From contig JAEXXR010000060.1 of the NCBI GenBank assembly GCA_023405705.1, forward strand, positions 1 through 10,871: a stretch of 10,871 bases of DNA. The letters run 5' to 3'. Position 1 is the first letter of the stretch. Each line of letters starts with the position of its first letter. The notes beneath the pieces were generated by a model, which saw nothing but the letters and a program-made list of their open reading frames with translations, was not told the origin of the DNA and made no database searches. Shown here one piece after another: positions 1 to 8,310 of the stretch. The stretch comes from Actinomycetes bacterium (GTDB lineage: Bacteria > Actinomycetota > Thermoleophilia > Solirubrobacterales > Solirubrobacteraceae). The position numbers and the translations under genes were made by a program.

Positions 1-1
1 C

Positions 2-493
2 CTGGAGGCGAAGGGCGAGCAGCTCGACCTCGGCGCCGTGCGCGCCGCGGCGGGCGCCGTGACGGTGCCGGGCCGGATGCAGGTCGCCGGCCACGAGCCG
101 CTGACCGTCTTCGACGGCGCCCACAACCCGGCCGGGATCGCCGCGGTCGCCGAGTCGCTGCCGCAGCTGACCGCCGGTCGGCGGCTGGTCGCGGTCGTCT
201 CGGTGCTGGACGACAAGGACGCCGCGGCGATGCTGCGCGACCTGCTGCCGCACTGCGACGAGATCGTCTTCACGCGCAACCACAGCCCGCGTGCGCTGCC
301 GCCCGCGACGCTGGCGTCGCTCGCCGAGCAGCTCGGCGGTCCTCCGAGCGAGCTGCAGAGCGATCCGCGCAGAGCGCTGGCGCGGGGGCGCGAGCTGGCC
401 GGCGCCGGCGGCGTCGTGCTGGCGACCGGCTCGATCTACCTCATCGCCGACCTGCTGCGCCCGGCGGGCCAGCGGACCGCGTCCATTCTCTGA
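2..493 (+). CDS. folC: Folylpolyglutamate synthase / dihydrofolate synthase, C-terminal part
   Basis: This is the 3' end of a gene that begins before the window; 163 residues are visible. FolC adds glutamates to folates (and in many bacteria glutamate to dihydropteroate) with ATP in the cytoplasm. The visible part is the C-terminal Mur-ligase-like domain. It holds the family signature V-P-G-R-M followed some 15 residues later by D-G-A-H-N-P-A-G, and then a Rossmann-like run (VAVVSVLDDKD) typical of the FolC/Mur C-domain. The reading frame is open from base 2, so no start can be given. One arginine is AGA. The stop TGA at 491-493 shares its last base with the ATG of the next small gene, so the two are probably translated in sequence. 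A Mur ligase is the only serious alternative; the V-P-G-R-x-Q-V and D-G-A-H-N-P pairing favours FolC. Confidence 0.9.
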   Translation: MEAKGEQLDLGAVRAAAGAVTVPGRMQVAGHEPLTVFDGAHNPAGIAAVAESLPQLTAGRRLVAVVSVLDDKDAAAMLRDLLPHCDEIVFTRNHSPRALPPATLASLAEQLGGPPSELQSDPRRALARGRELAGAGGVVLATGSIYLIADLLRPAGQRTASIL

Positions 494-618
494 TGGCCTC
501 CGACGACCCGCAGCCGCCCAAGTTCCTGCCGATGATGGGGCTCGTCGCCGCGATCGTGGCGATCGTGATCCTCGTCTTCTTCGCGATCGGCTACCTGTTC
601 GGACGTGCCTTCCTGTAG
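493..618 (+). CDS. Small single-pass membrane protein (41 aa), function unknown
   Basis: A 41-residue open frame starts with ATG at 493, overlapping the folC stop by one base (TGATG), and ends at TAG 616-618. The product has a short polar, proline-containing head (MASDDPQPPKF), one strongly hydrophobic segment at about residues 14-36 rich in Ile, Val, Leu and Phe, and a short tail ending GRAFL. I do not recognise a family. No Shine-Dalgarno sequence is seen, so translation would depend on ribosomes finishing folC. From memory, in mycobacteria and Streptomyces a larger membrane protein (DUF4233) sits between folC and ndk; this small gene holds a similar place but is too short to be a clear homologue. 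The one-base coupling, the clean membrane segment and the GC hairpin just after the stop argue that it is real. Chance remains possible at this length. Confidence 0.65.
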   Translation: MASDDPQPPKFLPMMGLVAAIVAIVILVFFAIGYLFGRAFL

Positions 619-619
619 C

Positions 620-641
620 GCGGGCGCGCCTGCGCGCCCGC
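620..641 (+). terminator. GC-rich hairpin after the folC unit, possible terminator
   Basis: A perfect 9-base inverted repeat (GCGGGCGCG / CGCGCCCGC) with a 4-base loop (CCTG) begins two bases after the stop of the 41-residue gene. No run of T follows, so it is not a classic intrinsic terminator. In high-GC actinobacteria such stems can still end transcription or protect a 3' end. Its position directly after the last codon of the folC unit supports that reading. Confidence 0.4.
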
Positions 642-738
642 AGCGGACGCGTCCATCGCGCCGCTTTGCAGGAGGTTCGCGACGGTCAGCGAATCGTCTG
701 AATGCGCTCCCACGGCGCCTTCGCAACCGGACCCCGGC

Positions 739-744
739 TAAACT
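739..744 (+). promoter_or_regulatory. Candidate -10 element for the zinc-ribbon gene
   Basis: TAAACT fits the actinobacterial TAnnnT -10 pattern and is one of the few A/T-rich spots in this intergenic stretch. It ends 12 bases before the ATG at 757, so a transcript would have a leader of only about six bases or none. That agrees with the lack of any Shine-Dalgarno sequence before this gene. No convincing -35 is seen 16-18 bases upstream. Confidence 0.4.
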
Positions 745-756
745 CAGCCCGCACTC

Positions 757-1266
757 ATGACCCCGTTCGCAATCTTCGGCATCGAGAACAGCGGCCTCAA
801 CCTGGCCGTCAACCTCGTGCTCCTCTTCCTCGTGGTCCTGTGGATCGCCCTGATCTACTGGACCTTCGCCGACGCGCGCCGACGGATCGAGGATCCGATG
901 CTGGTCGGCTGCGCGACCGCGGCCTCGCTCTTCCCGTTCGTCGGGACGATGGTCTACATGATCGTCCGGCCGCCGGAGTACATCGACGACGTGCGCGAGC
1001 GCGAGCTCGAGATGCAGGCCGCCGAGGCACGCCTCGCCCAGCTCGGGTACCACCTCTGCCCGCACTGCGACTTCGAGGTCGAGAAGGACTTCCTGCGCTG
1101 CCCCAACTGCCTGCGCAAGCTGAAGGACCCCTGCCGCAGCTGTGGCAGACCGCTCGACCCGATGTGGAAGATGTGCCCGTACTGCGAGACCGAGGTCGAG
1201 GCGACCGCAGCACCGCGCCGGGCGCGGCGACGGCGTGCCGAGGGCACGCCCGAGCCGACGTCGTGA
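757..1266 (+). CDS. Membrane protein with two C-terminal zinc ribbons
   Basis: The product has 169 residues. The N-terminal half has two hydrophobic segments, at about residues 14-35 and 48-70, joined by a basic loop (DARRRIEDP). The second, ending in FPFVG-TMVY, resembles the PLDc_N type of membrane hairpin. A charged, probably helical linker (residues about 75-97) follows, then four CxxC knuckles at 101-104, 115-118, 126-129 and 140-143. These form two successive ribbons of the pattern CxxC-x10-CxxC, which should bind two zinc ions. The tail (151-169) is rich in Arg and Pro. If both ends are cytoplasmic, the ribbons could meet nucleic acid or protein partners at the membrane; that is inference. 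No enzymatic motif is visible, so no function is assigned. The gene lies 49 bases before ndk and may be cotranscribed with it. The ATG has no Shine-Dalgarno sequence and is probably read from a leaderless or short-leader mRNA. Confidence 0.8.
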   Translation: MTPFAIFGIENSGLNLAVNLVLLFLVVLWIALIYWTFADARRRIEDPMLVGCATAASLFPFVGTMVYMIVRPPEYIDDVRERELEMQAAEARLAQLGYHLCPHCDFEVEKDFLRCPNCLRKLKDPCRSCGRPLDPMWKMCPYCETEVEATAAPRRARRRRAEGTPEPTS

Positions 1267-1305
1267 CGGCGCGTTCATCTCTTCTCGTCGAGAACTGACC
1301 CCCCG

Positions 1306-1311
1306 AAGGAG
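1306..1311 (+). promoter_or_regulatory. Shine-Dalgarno sequence of ndk
   Basis: AAGGAG lies four bases before the ATG at 1316. It is the clearest ribosome binding site in the window and fixes the ndk start, against a longer open frame that runs upstream to 1142. Most other genes here lack such a site, so ndk is probably translated efficiently and independently. Confidence 0.8.
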
Positions 1312-1315
1312 CCCC

Positions 1316-1720
1316 ATGAGCCGGACCCTGATCCTGGTCAAGCCGGATGCTTTCGCCCGCGGCCTGACCGGTGAGATCCTCGCCCGCTTCGAGCGCAAGG
1401 GCCTGTCGATCGTCGCGCTGGAGAAGCAGACGCTGACCCGCGAGACGGCCGAGACCCACTACGCCGAGCACAAGGAGCGCCCCTTCTTCGGCGAGCTGGT
1501 CGACTTCATCACCTCGGGTCCGCTCGTCGCGGCCGTGCTGGAGGGCGACGACGCCGTCAAGGCGGCCCGTCAGCTGATCGGCGCGACCAACCCGCTCGAG
1601 GCCGCCACCGGCTCGATCCGCGGTGACTTCGCGACGCAGGTCGGCGAGAACATGGTCCACGGCTCCGACTCCGACGAGTCGGCGGCGCGTGAGGCGGCCA
1701 TCTTCTTCCCGAACCTCTAG
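1316..1720 (+). CDS. ndk: Nucleoside-diphosphate kinase
   Basis: Ndk moves the terminal phosphate of a nucleoside triphosphate, usually ATP, to other NDPs through a phosphohistidine, balancing NTP and dNTP pools. The 134-residue length is normal for the small bacterial form. Visible features are the N-terminal strand with K9-P-D, the R-P-F-F-x-x-L segment near residues 55-61, the conserved G-x-T-N-P near 89-93, R102-G-D-F, and the active-site loop N-M-V-H115-G-S-D-S with His115 as the phosphorylated residue. The family Kpn-loop and C-terminal segment are present and nothing is missing. The start is set by a strong AAGGAG four bases upstream. The gene has no AGA codons, unlike several neighbours. 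Its place between folC and the rng-rplU block is shared with M. tuberculosis ndkA. Confidence 0.97.
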   Translation: MSRTLILVKPDAFARGLTGEILARFERKGLSIVALEKQTLTRETAETHYAEHKERPFFGELVDFITSGPLVAAVLEGDDAVKAARQLIGATNPLEAATGSIRGDFATQVGENMVHGSDSDESAAREAAIFFPNL

Positions 1721-1736
1721 ACGCGTGCTTCGCGTC
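1720..1736 (+). terminator. Short hairpin at the ndk stop
   Basis: GACGCG and CGCGTC form a 6-base stem with a 5-base loop (TGCTT), starting at the last base of the ndk stop codon. No T-run follows. It could be a weak terminator or an mRNA 3'-end stabiliser between ndk and maf, but a stem this short is not rare in GC-rich DNA. Confidence 0.25.
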
Positions 1737-1767
1737 GCGAGCTCCACGGCGGCGGCCGCTCGCCGTC

Positions 1768-3580
<1,813 letters not shown>

Positions 3581-3627
3581 ATGGCCAGCCGCGCCGGAGC
3601 TTCAACCCCCTTGGAGACACGCGACCC

Positions 3628-4521
3628 GTGTATGACAGACAAGTACGCCGCCGGCGAGCCACGCTCATCGGGCTCGTCGTCGTCTCCCTGATCCTCCTGA
3701 CCGCGTACTTCGGGGAGTCGCCCGGGAGCCCGCTGCACACGGTGCAGCGCGGCGTGATCGAGGTCCTGTCGCCGATACAGGAGGGCGCGAGCCGCGCGCT
3801 CAAGCCGGTCCGCGACCTCTTCGGCTGGTTCGGCGACACGGCCGACGCGAAGAAGGAGCGCGACCAGCTCAGAGCCCAGCGCGACGCGCTGCTGAAGGAG
3901 CAGATCGACGCCCGCGTCGCGCTGCGCGAGAACGAGCAGCTGCGCGCCCTCGTCAGAATGGACGGGAACTTCGGGCTCGACGACTACTCCAAGGAGACGG
4001 CGCGGATCATCGGCCGCTCGCCGAACAACCTGCTGCGCGACACGATGACGGTCGACAAGGGGACCAGCTCCGGCGTGCGCGTCGGCCAGGCGGTGATCGC
4101 GGGCGGCGGGCTCGTCGGCCACGTCTCGACGGCCTCCGGCGGAATCTCGCACGTGACGCTGATCACCGACCAGAGATCGGCCGTCGGCGCCAAGGTGCTG
4201 AACAGATCGAGCAGAGGTGACATCGGCCTCGTGAAGCCGTCGATCGGCGATCCGCTCGACCTGCTCGTCCAGCAGCTCCCGCGCGACACGAGAGTCGAGG
4301 TCGGCGACTACGTCGTCACCTCCGGCGTCATAGACCCGAGATTCCCGTCGCCGTATCCGCCCAACGTCCCGATCGGGCGCGTCACGACGGTCGACCCGGC
4401 TGAGCTGGAGTCGAGCAACCAGATCCACATCGCGCCGATCGCCGACCTCCGCCACCTCGACTTCGTCCAGATCCTCACCACGGAGCCTCCGGGCGGTGGG
4501 GAGCGGGCGCAGGTGCCGTGA
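3628..4521 (+). CDS. mreC: Rod shape-determining protein MreC
   Basis: MreC is a bitopic scaffold that binds PBP2 and activates the PBP2-RodA synthase. The 297-residue product has a short cytoplasmic head (M-Y-D-R-Q-V-R-R-R-R), one membrane segment at about 11-28, a charged coiled coil at about 72-112 and the paired beta-barrel domain from about 120 to 285. The latter includes G-x-x-V-G-H and the I-T-D-Q-R-S-x-V-G-A stretch typical of the family. The GTG at 3628 is preferred because actinobacterial homologues start with M-Y-D and a basic cluster; GGAG lies 11 bases upstream. The 47-base gap after mreB is the only real gap inside the Rod operon. Eight of 28 arginines are AGA and two isoleucines are ATA. 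The stop overlaps the mreD start (GTGA). Confidence 0.95.
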   Translation: MYDRQVRRRRATLIGLVVVSLILLTAYFGESPGSPLHTVQRGVIEVLSPIQEGASRALKPVRDLFGWFGDTADAKKERDQLRAQRDALLKEQIDARVALRENEQLRALVRMDGNFGLDDYSKETARIIGRSPNNLLRDTMTVDKGTSSGVRVGQAVIAGGGLVGHVSTASGGISHVTLITDQRSAVGAKVLNRSSRGDIGLVKPSIGDPLDLLVQQLPRDTRVEVGDYVVTSGVIDPRFPSPYPPNVPIGRVTTVDPAELESSNQIHIAPIADLRHLDFVQILTTEPPGGGERAQVP

Positions 4522-5102
4522 CGGAGACCAACCTCCAGCTTCCGCTGCGGCTCGCGGCGCTCGGCTTCTTCGGCGTGATCGTGCAGATCGCGGCGGTCTC
4601 TCAGATCACCGTCTTCGGCGTCTCGGTCGACCTCGCGCCGCTGCTGGTCGCCTCCGTCGGCCTGCTCGCCGGCTCGCTGCCGGGCGCGGTCTTCGGCTTC
4701 GCCGTCGGGCTCTTCGTCGACCTCGCGCTGGTGCAGGACCTCGGCGTCACCTCGCTGCTCTACATCGTGATCGGCTACGCCGCCGGCCGCCTGCGCGAGC
4801 TGCGCGACCCCGCGCACGGCCTCGTGCCGGTGATAGTGGGCGCGGTCGCGACCGCGATCTCGACGGTCGGCTTCGCGCTGATGCAGTTCCTGCTCGGGAT
4901 CGAGGCGCCGGTCTCGTGGCTGCTGCTGCGCCAGGTGCTCGTCGCCGTCCTGCTCGGCGCGCTGTTCGCGCTGCCGATCTACGCGCTCGTGCGCCGCGTC
5001 GTCTCCGGCGCGCTGCCGGACGACCCGCGTCGCCGGCGCCGCCGCGCCTACACGACCGGCGGCCTCTCGCCGCTCTCCCGACCGTCGCAGGGCGGCCGAT
5101 GA
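4518..5102 (+). CDS. mreD: Rod shape-determining membrane protein MreD
   Basis: MreD is a small polytopic membrane protein of the elongasome, thought to bridge MreC and the PBP2-RodA pair. The 194-residue product is almost wholly hydrophobic up to residue 160, with about five or six membrane segments (near 12-32, 40-55, 57-75, 78-92, 102-126, 135-158). It carries the family G-L-F-V-D68-L motif, in which an acidic residue lies in a membrane helix. The tail from 168 is polar and holds six consecutive Arg, which should be cytoplasmic. The start is GTG at 4518, overlapping the mreC stop (GTGA). The mreD stop overlaps the mrdA ATG (ATGA). No arginine is AGA, unlike both neighbours. The assignment rests on topology, the motif and operon place, since MreD sequences vary widely. 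Confidence 0.9.
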   Translation: MTETNLQLPLRLAALGFFGVIVQIAAVSQITVFGVSVDLAPLLVASVGLLAGSLPGAVFGFAVGLFVDLALVQDLGVTSLLYIVIGYAAGRLRELRDPAHGLVPVIVGAVATAISTVGFALMQFLLGIEAPVSWLLLRQVLVAVLLGALFALPIYALVRRVVSGALPDDPRRRRRRAYTTGGLSPLSRPSQGGR

Positions 5103-7111
5103 TCGACTCGCCCGACGACCGCCGCGGCCAGCTGTCGCCGCAGCTGGCGATGCGCGTCGCGATCCTCGGCGGGATCGCCTTCGCGATCTTCGGGATCATC
5201 TTCTTCCGCCTCTGGTTCCTGCAGGTCCTGTCCGGCGACCAGTACGTCGCCGAGGCTTCCAGCAACCGCGTGCGCAGCGTCGTCGTGCAGGCGCCGCGCG
5301 GCGAGATGATCGACCGCAACGGCAACGTGATGGTGCAGAACCGCGCCGCGGTCTCGATCGTCGTCTCGCCGACGCGCCTGCCCGACAAGGAGGACCCGGC
5401 CTACGCGCAGCTGTTCAGAAGGCTCAGCTGGGTGCTGGGGATCCCGACGAGAGCCAGAAACTGCGTCTTCGGCTCGGGCAGAACGAGAGAGGTCAAGCGG
5501 CTGATGCCGCTGCAGTGCAGAGTCGAGCAGTCGATCGGCGCGCTGCCCTACGCCGATGTCGTCGTCGAGCCCGACGCCAGACCGGCGGTCTACACCTACC
5601 TCGCCGAGCGCCCGCGCGAGTTCCCCGGCGTCGAGACGCAGAACGCCTGGCTGCGCGAGTACCCGTACAAGACGGTCGGCGCCCACCTCTTCGGCACGGT
5701 CGGCCAGATCGACGAGGACGGTCTGAGAAACCCGAAGTTCCGCGGCGTCAGAGGCGGCTCGATCGTCGGCAAGAACGGCCTCGAGTACGTCTACGACCAC
5801 TACCTGCGCGGCCAGAACGGCTCGCAGCGGATCCAGGTCGACGCGCAGGGCAGCGCGACCGGCAGAAGACTGCCGGGCACTCAGCCGGTCAAGGGCAACG
5901 ACCTGAAGCTGTCGGTCGACCTCGAGCTGCAGAGAGTCGGCCAGCAGGCGCTGGTCGTCGGCAAGCAGATGGCGCAGGCCAACGGCAACCCGGCCAACGG
6001 CGGCGCCTTCGTCGCGATGAACCCCAAGTCCGGTGAGGTCTACGCGATGGGCTCGGACCCGTCGTACGACCCGAGTCTGTTCGCGCAGCCGATCATCCCC
6101 GAGAGGGAGTACAACCAGCTGCGCGACGACCCGGACAGACCGCTGTTCAACCGCGCGACGCAGGGCACCTTCGCGATCGGCTCGACCTTCAAGCCGGTCA
6201 CGATCGCCGCGGCGCTGGCGACCGGCGACACGAATCCGGGCGAGATCTGGAACGACACCGGCGTCTGGAGAAGCGGCGCCCAGATACGCAGAAACGCCGG
6301 CGGTGCGATCTTCGGCGGCGTGACCCTGACCGAGGCGCTGTCAGTCTCGGTCGACACCTTCTTCTACGACCTCGGCGCGCGCCTCAACGTCGACCCGAGC
6401 GGGAATCCGAGAGGCGGCCCGCTGCAGGAGTGGGCGCGCAAGTTCGGCTTCGGCGCGCCGACCGGCGTCGACGTCGGCAACGAGGCCGGTGGCACGATCC
6501 CGGACCCGGCGCACATCAGAGAGCTGCAGGACGCCGAACGCACGTGCCGCCGCGAGGAGAGACGGGACAACTGCTACAAGGCGCTGCTCGACGAGACGTG
6601 GACGGTCGGTGACAACGTCTCATTCGCGATCGGCCAGGGCGACTTCCTCGCCACCCCGCTGCAGCTTGCCGTCTCCTACGCGGCGATCGAGAACGGCGGC
6701 ACGATCGTCAGACCGCACCTTGGGATGGAGGCGCTGAACGCGCGCGAGGAGGTCGTCGAGCGGTTCGCCTCGCGCCCGGTGCGCAGAATCGAGATCCCCA
6801 ACGTGGAGATCATCAGGCAGGGGCTGCTCGACTCGACCACGACCGAGAGAGGCACCTCGACCGACGTCTTCGCCGGCTTCGGCAAGCCGGTCTACGGCAA
6901 GACCGGCACCGCCCAGATCGACGGCAAGCCCGACCAGTCCTGGTACGTCGCCTACGTGCCCGACCCGGAGAGACCGATCGTCGTCGCCGCGGTGATCCAG
7001 AACGGCGGCTTCGGCGCGCAGGCGGCGGCGCCTGCGGTCCGCCAGATCCTTTCGCAATGGTTCTACGGCAACCCCGGCAGAGCCGTCGCAGGAAGCTCGA
7101 CGACGAATTGA
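5099..7111 (+). CDS. mrdA: Penicillin-binding protein 2, elongasome transpeptidase
   Basis: PBP2 cross-links peptidoglycan during elongation and works with RodA. The 670-residue product has a short cytoplasmic head, a membrane anchor at about 18-40, the dimerisation/pedestal domain opening with P-R-G at 66-68 and D-R-N-G, and a C-terminal transpeptidase domain. Active-site motifs are intact: S362-T-F-K365 (nucleophile Ser362), S417-V-D419 in the S-x-D form usual for PBP2, and K601-T-G603. Length is normal for class B PBPs. Four cysteines lie outside the membrane in two close pairs, C122/C140 and C483/C492, and may form disulfides. About 23 of 57 arginines are AGA, by far the highest share in the window. 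The frame is open to 4496, but the ATG at 5099, overlapping the mreD stop, begins where the family begins. The beta-lactam target role is inferred from the family. Confidence 0.96.
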   Translation: MIDSPDDRRGQLSPQLAMRVAILGGIAFAIFGIIFFRLWFLQVLSGDQYVAEASSNRVRSVVVQAPRGEMIDRNGNVMVQNRAAVSIVVSPTRLPDKEDPAYAQLFRRLSWVLGIPTRARNCVFGSGRTREVKRLMPLQCRVEQSIGALPYADVVVEPDARPAVYTYLAERPREFPGVETQNAWLREYPYKTVGAHLFGTVGQIDEDGLRNPKFRGVRGGSIVGKNGLEYVYDHYLRGQNGSQRIQVDAQGSATGRRLPGTQPVKGNDLKLSVDLELQRVGQQALVVGKQMAQANGNPANGGAFVAMNPKSGEVYAMGSDPSYDPSLFAQPIIPEREYNQLRDDPDRPLFNRATQGTFAIGSTFKPVTIAAALATGDTNPGEIWNDTGVWRSGAQIRRNAGGAIFGGVTLTEALSVSVDTFFYDLGARLNVDPSGNPRGGPLQEWARKFGFGAPTGVDVGNEAGGTIPDPAHIRELQDAERTCRREERRDNCYKALLDETWTVGDNVSFAIGQGDFLATPLQLAVSYAAIENGGTIVRPHLGMEALNAREEVVERFASRPVRRIEIPNVEIIRQGLLDSTTTERGTSTDVFAGFGKPVYGKTGTAQIDGKPDQSWYVAYVPDPERPIVVAAVIQNGGFGAQAAAPAVRQILSQWFYGNPGRAVAGSSTTN

Positions 7112-8295
7112 GCGCGACGCCGATCAAGCGCAGCGTCGAGAGCGCGACCCGCGGGTCCGCGCGGCCGCGCCTGCTGTTCGACCCGCTGATGCTGATAGCG
7201 GCGCTGGGCCTCGTCGCGATCTCCGTGATCGCGATCGACGGCTCGACGCGGCACGACGTCGGCGGCTCGCTCGCGACCCGCCAGCTCGGCTACGGCGTCG
7301 TCGGCGTCGTGCTGATGCTGCTGATCAGCCGCTTCGACTACTCGCGGCTGCGCGAGTTCAAGCTCGGCATCTACGGGCTGATGATCGCGCTGAACATCCT
7401 GCCGCTGCTGCTGGCGGCGGCGACGCGCGGCGCGCGCAGCTGGATCGCGCTGCCGTTCTTCAGATTCCAGCCCTCCGAGCTGGGCAAGGTATTGCTGATC
7501 GTGGCGCTCGCAGGCTTCATCGTCGACCGCTACCGCCGGCTGGGTGAGCGGGAGACGACGGCGCGGCTGATGCTGCTGGCGCTCGGGCCGGCGGCGCTCG
7601 TGATGGTGCAGCCGGACCTCGGCTCGGCGTCGGTCTACGTCGTCGCCGCGCTGACGATGCTGTTCATCGCCGGCTCGCCCGGCCGCCACATCGCGGGCCT
7701 GATCGGCCTCTTCGCCGTCTCGCTCGTGCTCGTGCTGGCCGTCGCGCCGGCGGTCGGCGTCAACGTCCTGAAGCCGTACCAGGTCGATCGCCTCACCGGG
7801 TTCCTCAGCCCGTCGAGCGACACGAACGAGACGACGTACCAGCTGAACCAGTCGAAGATCGCGATCGGATCCGGTGAGAAGACCGGCCGCGGCCTCGACA
7901 GATCGACCCAGACCGGCCTCGACTTCCTGCCCGAGCACCACACCGACTTCATCTTCTCGGTGGTGGGCGAACGGTGGGGGTTCGCGGGCGCCGGTCTCGT
8001 CCTTTCGCTGTACGCCCTCCTGATCTGGCGCACCCTGCGCCTGCTCACGATGGCGAAGAACCTCTTCGGCACGCTGATCGCGGCAGGAATCCTCGCGATG
8101 TTGATGTATCAGCTGCTCGTGAACGTCGGGATGACCATCGGGATCATGCCGATCACCGGTGTGACGCTCCCGCTCATGAGCTACGGCGGCGCCTCCTACT
8201 TGACAACATTCATCGCTCTCGGGCTTCTCCAGGCGATCCACATCCAAGCGCGGATCGCACAGGGATCGAAGGGCCGTGGGCTCGTCCTTTCATAA
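7108..8295 (+). CDS. rodA: SEDS peptidoglycan glycosyltransferase RodA
   Basis: RodA polymerises lipid II into glycan strands for side-wall growth, paired with PBP2. The 395-residue product has about ten membrane helices and SEDS landmarks: R-S-W-I followed by F-Q-P-S-E-L-G-K (about 110-127), Q-P-D-L-G-S-A (168-174), the extracellular loop L-P-E-H-H-T-D280-F-I-F with the likely essential Asp, G-E-R-W-G-F, and G-I-M-P-I-T-G-V-T-L-P-L-M-S-Y-G-G (345-361). I place the start at TTG 7108, overlapping the mrdA stop as TTGA, which matches the NTGA overlaps of the two preceding junctions; AGGAAG lies 12 bases upstream. The longer ATG start at 7057 would overlap mrdA by 55 bases and add a basic, non-conserved head. 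FtsW is the main alternative, but the mrdA neighbour makes this RodA. It has two AGA codons and one ATA. Confidence 0.95.
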   Translation: MSATPIKRSVESATRGSARPRLLFDPLMLIAALGLVAISVIAIDGSTRHDVGGSLATRQLGYGVVGVVLMLLISRFDYSRLREFKLGIYGLMIALNILPLLLAAATRGARSWIALPFFRFQPSELGKVLLIVALAGFIVDRYRRLGERETTARLMLLALGPAALVMVQPDLGSASVYVVAALTMLFIAGSPGRHIAGLIGLFAVSLVLVLAVAPAVGVNVLKPYQVDRLTGFLSPSSDTNETTYQLNQSKIAIGSGEKTGRGLDRSTQTGLDFLPEHHTDFIFSVVGERWGFAGAGLVLSLYALLIWRTLRLLTMAKNLFGTLIAAGILAMLMYQLLVNVGMTIGIMPITGVTLPLMSYGGASYLTTFIALGLLQAIHIQARIAQGSKGRGLVLS

Positions 8296-8310
8296 GGGAA
8301 TGCACCAACC

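Noticed and set aside
3581..3691. 36-codon frame starting with ATG directly after the mreB stop
   Set aside because: It is in another frame from mreC, overlaps the mreC start region, has no Shine-Dalgarno sequence and gives a Ser/Gly/Pro-rich product without features. Most likely chance.
4496..5098. Upstream extension of the mrdA frame over mreD
   Set aside because: The translated extension is almost all Arg, Ala, Gly and Pro, the mark of a shadow frame, whereas mreD in the other frame encodes a proper polytopic membrane protein.
7057..7107. Longer rodA start at ATG 7057
   Set aside because: It would overlap mrdA by 55 bases and add a basic head not expected in RodA. The TTG at 7108 gives the same 4-base overlap as the two preceding junctions.
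8200..8205. Perfect TTGACA -35 box inside the 3' end of rodA, made of uncommon codons (TTG-ACA)
   Set aside because: No TAnnnT or other -10 lies 15-19 bases downstream, and the encoded residues belong to the conserved end of RodA. A promoter for rng here cannot be supported.
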